From NCBI RefSeq assembly GCF_025024155.1, contig NW_026251733.1, forward strand, positions 124,001 through 188,000: DNA of 64,000 bases. Reading direction: 5' to 3'. The notes under the pieces are model-generated. The model saw only the letters and a program-made list of their open reading frames with translations. It did no database searches and was not told the origin of the DNA. Shown here one piece after another: positions 56,742-64,000 of the stretch (the first letter of the stretch is position 1; every line of letters starts with the position of its first letter). This stretch comes from Gamsiella multidivaricata. Lineage: Eukaryota > Mortierellomycota > Mortierellomycetes > Mortierellales > Mortierellaceae. The translations under genes were made by a program, and so were the position numbers.

Positions 56742-57058
56742 TTTTTTGTCATTCATAAAAGAACAAAAAATTCCTTATCCTTCATCTGATCGAGCAGAAC
56801 CGGTTATGATTGTGTATTGTACAAAGTCTATACAGCAAGAACAAAGCGAACCTGCGGCTGAAGTAGTAGTAATATATGGATCGAGATATTCAAAGAAGAG
56901 CAAATAGAGCAGGAAAAGAAAATCCAATAATGAAAAAAGAAAAAAAATGCAAAGATTCGAATGCTCTTTTTTTTTTGGAAGATTGCTGATATGATGGGCG
57001 GTGGCAAGAAGGAAGAAAGGGACGATGGGTCTTGGAAGGATAATGGATAATGGATAAA
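56742..57058. other. Convergent 3' spacer, PAM2/Alba gene / TIM23
   Basis: A tail-to-tail interval with A and T runs. No gene is seen. Confidence 0.4.
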
Positions 57059-57996
57059 TTAAAAGATGGCGTCCTTGCCAAATGCCCAGATTCCAGCAAT
57101 GACAGCACAAACACCTCCTGCTGATCCTGCAGCACGCAAACCAGCTATTTGAAATAAATATAAAAGCAAAGTGTGAGAAAAAAGTGGTGGTTCTCAAAGT
57201 ATCATGACAGATTTGGCCATAAAGGGTATCGTCGCCTCTCACCTGTCGACTTGAAGAGTGCACCAGTCAAGGCGCCGGCAGCAACCGAGTTCAGAGGATC
57301 CTGGTTTCCGCGGGCCTTGCCGATGCCTCCGTTGATTCCGTTGTACATCAAAGCTATGCAAAGGCAATGACAAGAAAAGATCAGCATTGGCACAAGAAAA
57401 TAAAAAAAAGGCCCACTAATAATGGTTCCCAGCGCCACCCTCAGCTTCTTTTGGTCTTTTTTGATTCAAAAAACGATACTTACCCAAGACACCGGCCGAG
57501 TTTCCGATGAAGGGTCCACGACGAGTCATGGAGTTCAGGACGGTGTTGAGACGGATCTTGAAGGCAGGGCTTGGTGAGGACCGAAGACCCTCATAGAAAC
57601 CATAAGCACCTCCCACACTCAAACCTACAGTTGTTTTCCCACACGGAGTGTTGATATTCGATTAGAACACTCGTACTTGTAAAAACGCAATTGAAACCAA
57701 AAAGGGACCTCATACATACCAGTGATATAGGTGAGACCGGTTCCGTAGGTGAGGTCGTCGGACCATCCTCTGCTGGGCAAAAGACCGCCCTGGGTGCCGG
57801 GAAGGACACCAGGGTCGTCGTCGAGGTTAAGATAGTCAAGTCCGCCACCGAGGCCGGCCAGAGGGTGGAGACGGGTGGGGTCGTATGTGGTGTTGAGGAA
57901 GGAGCTGACAGTATCCTGGGGGTTGAAGTCTTCCTGGTTGGCGTAAATGGGGGCGAAGGACTCCTCCTCCTCAATGTTGGTGGTATGTTGCGACAT
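57059..57996 (-). CDS. TIM23: Mitochondrial inner-membrane translocase subunit Tim23
   Basis: Tim23 forms the core of the presequence translocase. Exons on the minus strand are 57996-57720, 57624-57484, 57353-57243 and 57144-57059, giving 204 residues. The acidic hydrophilic N-terminus (1-80, HTTNIEEEESFAP) fits the intermembrane-space receptor part. The membrane part has the Tim17/22/23 glycine pattern: YGTGLTYITGLSVGGAYGF, TRRGPFIGNSAGVLALMYNG, the loop PLNSVAAGALTGALFKST and the last helix GGVCAVIAGIWAFG. Donors are GTATGT, GTAAGT and GTGAGA; acceptors all TAG. The length is close to yeast Tim23 (222). Confidence 0.93.
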
Positions 57997-58539
57997 GATA
58001 TGAAAGTGTAGGCGTGAGCTGTCGGCTGTTTTACTGGGTTGTCCTGAAATCGACTGATCTGATTCCTGTTGCTGTTTGTTTCTTGTGAGTTGCTACGAGC
58101 CTTGCCCTTGCTTTAGTTCACTTGTTTGTCTGTCTAAGTGGCTCTTGGCTTGCTCCACAGAGAGAAGAAAGATGAAGGATGGGGCGGGTAAAGGTGTAAG
58201 GAAGACTGAAGAAGAAAGGGAGAGAGAGAAAGAGGAGGACCCTCGGAAGGTGGTGAGTCTTGTTTATCCTGTGACTGTCCTTCCTTCTTTCGATCCACTT
58301 TCCTCTTTTGGGGGAACCAAAACCTTCTTCCCCGCGAAAGACGAAAAAGACGGCTCACTTCGGCTACTTTGGCGAGAGGACCAAAACGAACATTACCAGA
58401 GACCGAGCCGTGTCTACTCCTTCTCCACCTCCATCCTGTCCCCATCCTCATCCTCCTATTCTCCTCTCATTCTCTCAAATTCCACTCATCGTTACCTAGT
58501 GCATCGCTTCCCTTCACCTATACAGCGCCGCATAATACA
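57997..58539. promoter_or_regulatory. Divergent promoter, TIM23 / PEX10
   Basis: 543 nt separate the two starts. The PEX10 side has a CT-rich leader (about 58420-58520). No TATA box stands out. Confidence 0.4.
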
Positions 58540-59942
58540 ATGTCGGTAAACTCCGCAGACAGGTCACCACTTGAAGTGGCAGCACCACCTCAGTCCTCAG
58601 GAAACACACCACCGCCACCCAGATTCAACCTGTCTCTTCCAAGCGCATCTCAACCAGATATCAGTAAGGAAAACTCAAGAAGTAATTGAAAGACATGGTT
58701 CAATATCCATGGATAAAGACCGCTAACGTCTAGTTATCCCTGTTTAGTTCGCGCGAACCAGAAGGATGCCTATTACCAGCAGATATTGAAGGACCAGGTC
58801 AAGGATGCTGTCCGGGATATCTTTGGGAGCCGCATTCAGCACATGTACCAGACCGAAGTAGACGTCTTCTCGGATCTGTGCTACTACTCATTGACGACGC
58901 TGCTTGGCATGCAGACACTCGGAGAAGAATACTGTGATATCATGCAGATCAAGAGCTCCGCTGGAACATTCCCTTCGCTTCCTGTAAGTTCAAATAGGAT
59001 ATGGACTACGGCAGGATCATCAGGATGCAATCTCTTACCAAAGGCCCACTTTTATGTGTTTTGCTCGGGTAGCGTCGATCGGCTCTTGTATTTTGGCACG
59101 TGCTTGTGCCATACCTCTACTCAAAGGGAGCTCAGGAACTGCGAAGGCGCACAAGATCTCAACCACAGCAGCAGCAGCGACATACAGGACACCGACTGGA
59201 TGCAACCCTTTCCGAGACAGAACCCAAGAAGGAGCCCTCTGCCTCCATGATCAAATTCAAGGCTGCCGTCCACAACTGGTTGCCGACGCTCCAAAACTTT
59301 TTCAAAACTCATGGACATTCGGCTCACTTGGCAGTCTTTTACTTTTTCGGCGCCTACTACAGTTTCTCGAAGCGTATCACTGGGATCCGGTATATATTTA
59401 ACAGGAAACTGTCGCCAGGAGAGGAGAGATCGGGATACGAGGTCTTGGGCGTGTTGATCGTTATTCAGTTGGTCATTCAATTTATTCAGTGGAGGCGACA
59501 GATCGCGGCGCAGGCTCAAGAAAAGGCGGCGGTTACTGCTCTAACTGCAGGAAATACGATTGGCGAAAAGGGCGTGGTTGCCCAACAGGACAAGGTGGAG
59601 GAGGAAGACGAAGACGAAGACGAAGACGAAGATTTTACGCGGACGACTGCAGAGATCAATGTCCGAAAGTGCACACTCTGCCTAGACCCAAGGACCAATA
59701 CTACGGCCACGCCGTGCGGCCATCTTTTCTGTTGGACCTGTATTCGAGAATGGTGTCAGAACAAGGCAAGACTCGCATCTCGTTGCTCTTTACCTATTGT
59801 CCCTAATACAACATGCAAGGCAACGAAAGTCTAATGCTTTTCTCTACCTTTGTTTTGTTTATTTCAATAGCCAGAGTGTCCACTCTGCCGCCAGCATGTG
59901 CAGTTGTCAGCGCTATTGCCGATCTATACCAAGCTGTACTAA
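58540..59942 (+). CDS. PEX10: Peroxisome biogenesis factor 10 (RING peroxin)
   Basis: Pex10 is part of the peroxisomal RING ubiquitin-ligase complex that recycles the import receptor Pex5. Exons are 58540-58663, 58748-58983, 59073-59765 and 59871-59942, giving 374 residues. The N-terminal part has family strings RANQKDAYYQQILKDQ and YYSLTTLLGMQTLGEEYCDI, then HVLVPYLY and two hydrophobic helices (AVFYFFGAYYSF, VLGVLIVIQLVIQF). An acidic (ED)n stretch precedes the C3HC4 RING: CTLC, then CGHLFCWTC and CPLC. The last intron splits the RING and starts with GC (AACAAG|GCAAGA); the GC donor is needed because no GT restores PECPLC. The short basic end KLY follows. Confidence 0.93.
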
Positions 59943-61768
59943 AGGAACGCAAAACGGAAAAACGTGCTTTATGGATTTGTCAATAAAGCTTGCAGGGATG
60001 CATTTCCTTTTTACCATCCCAGATACGCAAAGCGATTAAAGTTAGAGACCCGCGCATGCCAATGACCCCTGTTCCAATTCCACCACTCAACATCTCAAGA
60101 CATTCAGGGTCTTCCTTTGCACAGCCTGACCCCTGAAAGTACATGTACCTTGATTGGAATAGGAGCATGCCAGCATTGCAACAGCACAGAAACGGGGCCT
60201 GAGCTGCAAAACGCAAGTTCAGCCGGTCCGGTGTATTCACTCGTCATCGTCCAACGTTTGCGTTCGCGTCGTTACTAGTCTATCGTAGAATCCATGCATT
60301 CAGACTCCAGGGACCGAACAAACCAATGTCCCTGAACCAGAGCGGTCGTTTTTTTATCGGAGCCCCCCCCCCCCCCCCCGCGTCTCCTCCTCGACCCGCA
60401 AGGGTATTCTTTGGCGAGGGAATAGTTGTTGCGGTTATGACCTCTGGTCCATCACACACACTTCACCACCGAATGTCCTCCCGGACAAGTGCCATAGTTC
60501 TGATGCACATCATCTGCTTTCAGGCAGATGCAGATCGGGAGCGGGAAATGGCCGAACTGAGGCAGGGCTCCCGTTCCCTTTGATTCTGCAACTTCATTAA
60601 CCCTAAACGAATGAATCACTTATGTATCCAGCTGGTCTCAAATATCGATCTCCTTAACCTCCTCTCCATCCCCCAGCCCAGTGCATGCAGATTCACGCGC
60701 AGCATCTGATAGTCTTCATTACACAAACATCATTTCCTGCCTCGAACGAAAGAAAAACTTTATGCCATCTACTTACTGGACAATGGGGGAAGAAGGACGA
60801 AAATTGGATCGGACACTATGATGTTCAGGCCTCGGGGCTGAAGCTAATATAATCGAAATGAGGATCCTGTGGTCAAATTGAGATCAAATAATAATTGATG
60901 GCAGCTGGGATGAGGGACACGCCTGTTTTGTGACCCATGTAAACAGATCCTTTCTCCCGTCATGTTCATTCCTTGCAGCATGCAGCTTAAACCGCTCTTC
61001 CCATGCCATGCCGAGCATCAATAATTGTTCTTTGGGGTTTGGCTGCTTGAAAAATGGACCGGAGAAGAGATGGCCACCTACATCCATGGCGGCGAAACCG
61101 AGGATTCTTAATAAAAACAAAGATCACAATTCATTTCCAAGGCGATTAAACTTCCGTGTATCACCCATGCGAATGACAATTAAAAAAAATTGGAAGAGAT
61201 GCTCTACGCCCACACCCGCCCGCTCTTCTTCTTTCCTCGTAAATTGGTCGGCGATCAGCTATTCATCCCGCACAAATTGGGTGTTGTCCTTCTTTTCCGT
61301 CTGCATGCCCAGCCTGCAAAGGAAACTGTTTGTCTGGCAGACTGGCAGACTATCATTCAACCCGAAACATGCCCCTGTCCCTCTTTTGGCACTGACACAG
61401 GCACAGGGACACCTCTTTGAATGTTACTTCACCCATCCAAATTAAACATGGAAAACCAGTGGCAACGGGTCCCTTCACTTCCTCGGGAAGCCTTACCATA
61501 GATTCCTTGCGCCTTTATAATAGTCTTTTTTTTTGTCGCCTTCCACATACTTCCTTGATGGCGTATAAATTGCCTCTATTCCCCACTCCCCACTCTTTTC
61601 TTTATTCGTCTCTCAACGCTTCTTACCATTTGTTTGCACACTCCCTTCAGCTCACCTTTCTGGAATCTGGCCCTCAATTAAAATCTACATCCTTATTTTG
61701 CTCATACTCGCTACTCGTAATTATCGTTCCTTCTCTGGAAACACAAGTTTTACACTCCAGAAAAAAAA
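59943..61768. other. Spacer without a recognised gene
   Basis: This 1.8 kb has a C16 run near 60364-60379, no family-like frame, and at the right end the promoter of LPMO-like gene 2 (TATAAAT at 61564-61570, CT-rich leader). Confidence 0.4.
61564..61570 (+). promoter_or_regulatory. TATA-like element of LPMO-like gene 2
   Basis: TATAAAT about 200 nt before the ATG, ahead of a CT-rich leader. Confidence 0.4.
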
Positions 61769-62627
61769 ATGAAGTCCATCACCCTTGTCAACAGCCTACT
61801 GGTCGCTACCACGACTCTACTTTCGTTCCTTGCACCGACCTCGGCCCACATAGCCATGTCCAACCCACCTGGTCAAGGTGGTCCCTGGACTAGCGATCCC
61901 CACAACACTGTCCACGCCTGGATCGGTTACGAGGGCAAGAAGTTTCCCTGCGGTGGTTACAAGAAAGGCCCCGTGACGATCTACAAGGCCGGTGAAATCG
62001 TCAACGTCCGCTTCTGGACCTTTGGCATGGACTACAAAAAATTCCCGCCACCAGGTGGCCTCAAGCCCGCGCGACATGGTGGTGGGGCCTGCGAATTCTC
62101 GCTGTCGTATGACGGAGGCAAGACCTGGAAGGTCATTGGGCAGTACACGAAGACCTGCCCAGATATCTATTACCAGTGGCCAGTACAGATCCCCAAGAAT
62201 GTTCCTTCGTGTACGGATTCGAACAAGTGTCTCTTTGCCATGTCCTGGACCGCCTATGCCACGAACCAGGTATATTTACAAAAAAAAAAAAAAAAAGACG
62301 CGTTGATATTCAAAGCTCAGCGAAAAGAACAACCCTAACGCTTTTACTTTCTTTATCCCCATCCTCTTTTTTATTCAGTTCTATCACCACTGCGCGAACG
62401 TTGTCATCCAGGGCGTTCAGAATGGCAAGCTGCCTACCTTGGACATGACCGTTGTGGACGTTTCCCAGCTCCACCAGAAGATGAACACCCATGCCATTGG
62501 CGACAAACGCAGCGGCAAGTCCACTGGCCCAGATAAAAAGGAGAAAGCGATGAGTACCAACGGCTACTATGCCTTTGGTGGCCAGGCTGGCGACCACGGC
62601 ATCGACCTCGGCCTGATTCAGTCTTAA
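61769..62627 (+). CDS. Secreted LPMO-like protein 2
   Basis: A probable copper oxygenase acting on an extracellular polysaccharide. Exons are 61769-62269 and 62379-62627, giving 249 residues. A signal peptide of 26 residues (ends APTSA) leaves His27 at the mature N-terminus (HIAMSNPPGQGGPW). The second brace histidine is probably His103 in ARHGGGACEF, with Tyr169 in NQFYHHCANVVIQG as the axial residue. ACEFSLSYDGGKTW and the CANVVIQG string match the gene at 35330 (SCQWALSYDNGSTW, CADVVIQG), so the two are distant relatives. Cysteines are plentiful for disulfides. The C-terminal 60 residues are Gly/Lys-rich. An A run directly precedes the ATG. AATAAA at 62854-62859 may end the transcript. Confidence 0.8.
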
Positions 62628-62853
62628 ATCATTATCCTCCTCTCTCTTCACGGGTTAAGCTTGTATGATGCTGCAACACAGCAATCAAGAAATACATACA
62701 AGCGTACCTAAGAGAAAAACAAAAAAATTGGCCGCATACCTTTTAGATACACACTCCTCTTTTGCCTAACTTCTCTCAACAGCAATAGCCGCCCTTAGCA
62801 TATAGAATTAATTACTCCTCCCCTCTCACCATCCTTGTAGAATATCGTTTTCA

Positions 62854-62859
62854 AATAAA
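62854..62859 (+). terminator. Possible polyadenylation signal of LPMO-like gene 2
   Basis: AATAAA 227 nt after the stop codon. Canonical hexamer; use not proven. Confidence 0.35.
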
Positions 62860-63052
62860 ATCTCCATTTGTTTTTCCTATTGGCGTTGTCTTGCTCGACC
62901 GATACGAAAACGATCGATAACATGCGTTATCGTAATGTCAAATTACGCGTCGAGCATTTAAGCACATGTACAATCCTTCGACCACAACACTTTGTAGCAT
63001 ACCTATGAAAAGAATAACTCACCTATATTTCTACACCGTGTGTTAGAAATTG

Positions 63053-63155
63053 CATATATAGAATTTTATATTTTTTTAACTTTTTTTTTTTTTATTAACA
63101 TAAATCCCCATGAGAACATATATAGAACATTTTTTATATGCGTGCATATATAGAA
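63053..63155 (+). repeat. Three copies of CATATATAGAA next to T runs
   Basis: Copies at 63053-63063, 63117-63127 and 63145-63155, each followed by T-rich sequence. The last one borders T25. Confidence 0.75.
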
Positions 63156-63156
63156 C

Positions 63157-64000
63157 TTTTTTTTTTTTTTTTTTTTTTTTTATAACAACTTGTCTCTCGA
63201 GTCAATTGACTCTGCGAATCTATCAGACTAACTAGCAAAGATCTACTATCGCTGTCCTCACCACCAAAGCGGAACCGATCCACAGTCGCCAAAAGACAGG
63301 TCACATTCCCCGGGCCTGCCCCTTGGGCCTGCGCAACAATTGCCACACCTCATCAGTGCGTTAAAAGCTGAAAACACCTTGTTACAAGAAGGGTATCTTC
63401 CCCATCCCCTCCATAGTTGTCAACCGCCTCCTCCCTTGCAGGCAATCCAGCAGCGTCCGATCCGCTGCGTCTGGGTCAAGCACGGGGCCAGGGCAGCTCC
63501 CGTTTACATGGTCAGCGAGTAATGCACCACACGGACATTGGTCATCGTCGCTAATGTATCCATACCCATCACTCCAGTCCCCTCTCGGTCCCTTGTATGG
63601 AGTTCGTTTCATCTTGGCTGTGATCTCCCATTCTCGCTCTCGAGCAATGGTGGCCTTGCAGCGTGGTTTCCAGAGCAGCTCCGTAGCTTTCTCCTCAATA
63701 AAGCCGACGAACTTGTGAATGACCTGGCGCGCAATCGACGATGGCGAGGTAAATAGACTGCCCCACTCCTTGATAAGGCTGACGGGTGTGATGCCACGGC
63801 ATAAATCGCTGATGCTCCAGGTCAGATCCGGAGAGCGGTCATAATACTCGTCGCCTTTGAGCATTGATCGGGTCCCGGCAATACAGGATAGACCTCGGAT
63901 GTGGGTCTCGTTGTTAGGACAAACCCATCGAATGGGTTTCGGTGCAGCAGCGGCGGCTCCAGCGCGGATCCTATCACGCTCTTGCTGCTTCTTGCTGTTC
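63157..64000 (-). mobile_element. Probable non-LTR retrotransposon, 3' end (partial)
   Basis: On the minus strand an open frame with a zinc-finger-like C-terminus ends at 63382, followed by about 200 nt and then A25 (63181-63157). Open frame, short 3' UTR and poly(A) tail are the layout of a LINE 3' end. The 5' part lies beyond the window, so neither a reverse transcriptase domain nor a target-site duplication can be checked here. Confidence 0.4.
63382..63999 (-). CDS. C-terminal part of a retroelement-like protein (partial)
   Basis: The frame enters from the right edge and gives 205 residues to a TAA. I see a basic start (NSKKQQERDRIR), an Ala run, PIRWVCPNNETHIRGLSC, WGSLFTSPSSIARQVIHKF, ELLWKPRCKATIAREREWEI and a Cys/His cluster CPCGALLADHVNGSC (C-x-C-x6-H-x4-C). 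That cluster and the W-x-PRC string resemble the C-terminal zinc region of fungal non-LTR reverse transcriptases, as far as I can recall the family; this is not proven. No intron is needed. A lineage-specific hypothetical protein is the alternative. Confidence 0.5.
   Translation of the reverse strand, partial: NSKKQQERDRIRAGAAAAAPKPIRWVCPNNETHIRGLSCIAGTRSMLKGDEYYDRSPDLTWSISDLCRGITPVSLIKEWGSLFTSPSSIARQVIHKFVGFIEEKATELLWKPRCKATIAREREWEITAKMKRTPYKGPRGDWSDGYGYISDDDQCPCGALLADHVNGSCPGPVLDPDAADRTLLDCLQGRRRLTTMEGMGKIPFL

Larger units (their letters stand above)
62628..63381. other. AT-rich spacer with repeated CATATATAGAA
   Basis: No gene is seen. It holds the LPMO 3' end, long T runs and three copies of CATATATAGAA, the last two directly beside T runs; T25 at 63157-63181 ends the probable retroelement. 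Confidence 0.5.

Noticed and set aside
1..64000. CRISPR arrays, bacterial defence systems or operons
   Set aside because: Spliceosomal introns throughout and eukaryotic genes only; no regularly spaced repeats with unique spacers.

Overview
The window is nuclear DNA of a filamentous fungus, most likely an early-diverging one (Mucoromycota, Mortierella-like). The inference rests on short introns in almost every gene (about 60-700 nt, mostly GT-AG), long CT-rich tracts just before many start codons, many A/T homopolymers, a divergent FET3/FTR1 iron-uptake pair, an AA11-like LPMO repertoire, paralogous FAD monooxygenases and a CaaX-ended Skt5 homologue. No operon, CRISPR array, rRNA or convincing tRNA was seen. 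Genus-level placement is inference.

Layout. 1-4.1 kb: 3' part of NAD(P)H glutamate synthase (GLT1). 4.5-6.8 kb (-): ARP10 of dynactin. 7.5-8.3 kb (-): ribosomal protein L38, start codon on an uncertain upstream exon. 9.9-10.3 kb: probable F-box/LRR-type relic. 10.7-12.7 kb (-) and 15.6-16.8 kb (+): multicopper ferroxidase FET3 and iron permease FTR1, divergent across a 2.9 kb spacer that carries six iron-GATA-type sites. 17.2-19.05 kb (-): NSUN-type RNA m5C methyltransferase. 19-23 kb: gene-poor. 23-26.1 kb: FAD monooxygenase 1. 27.4-28.8 kb: xylose-reductase-like aldo-keto reductase. 28.9-31.0 kb (-): divergent cystathionine beta-synthase-like protein. 31.3-33.0 kb: CSA/ERCC8 WD40 protein. 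35.3-36.3 kb: AA11-like LPMO. 37.5-39.9 kb: FAD monooxygenase 2, with microexons. 40.1-41.0 kb (-): secreted protein with a Trp-periodic tail. 41.3-43.0 kb: PLP homeostasis protein. 44-46.2 kb: Skt5/Chs4 Sel1-repeat protein. 47.65-51.5 kb: USP12/46-type deubiquitinase. 53.2-54.9 kb: Cys-rich single-pass membrane protein. 55.2-56.7 kb: PAM2 plus Alba-like RNA-binding protein. 57.1-58.0 kb (-): TIM23. 58.5-59.9 kb: PEX10. 61.8-62.6 kb: second LPMO-like protein. 63.2-64 kb (-): probable 3' end of a LINE-type retroelement with a poly(A) tail.

How the genes relate. Most are unrelated housekeeping neighbours. The clear functional unit is FET3-FTR1, whose products form the high-affinity iron uptake complex and which probably share iron-responsive GATA control. 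The two FAD monooxygenases are paralogues that share two intron positions. The two LPMO-like genes share the same copper-brace framework. Exon models were built by hand; in every complete model the lengths sum to whole codons and conserved family motifs run across the junctions. Three introns appear to use GC-AG boundaries.
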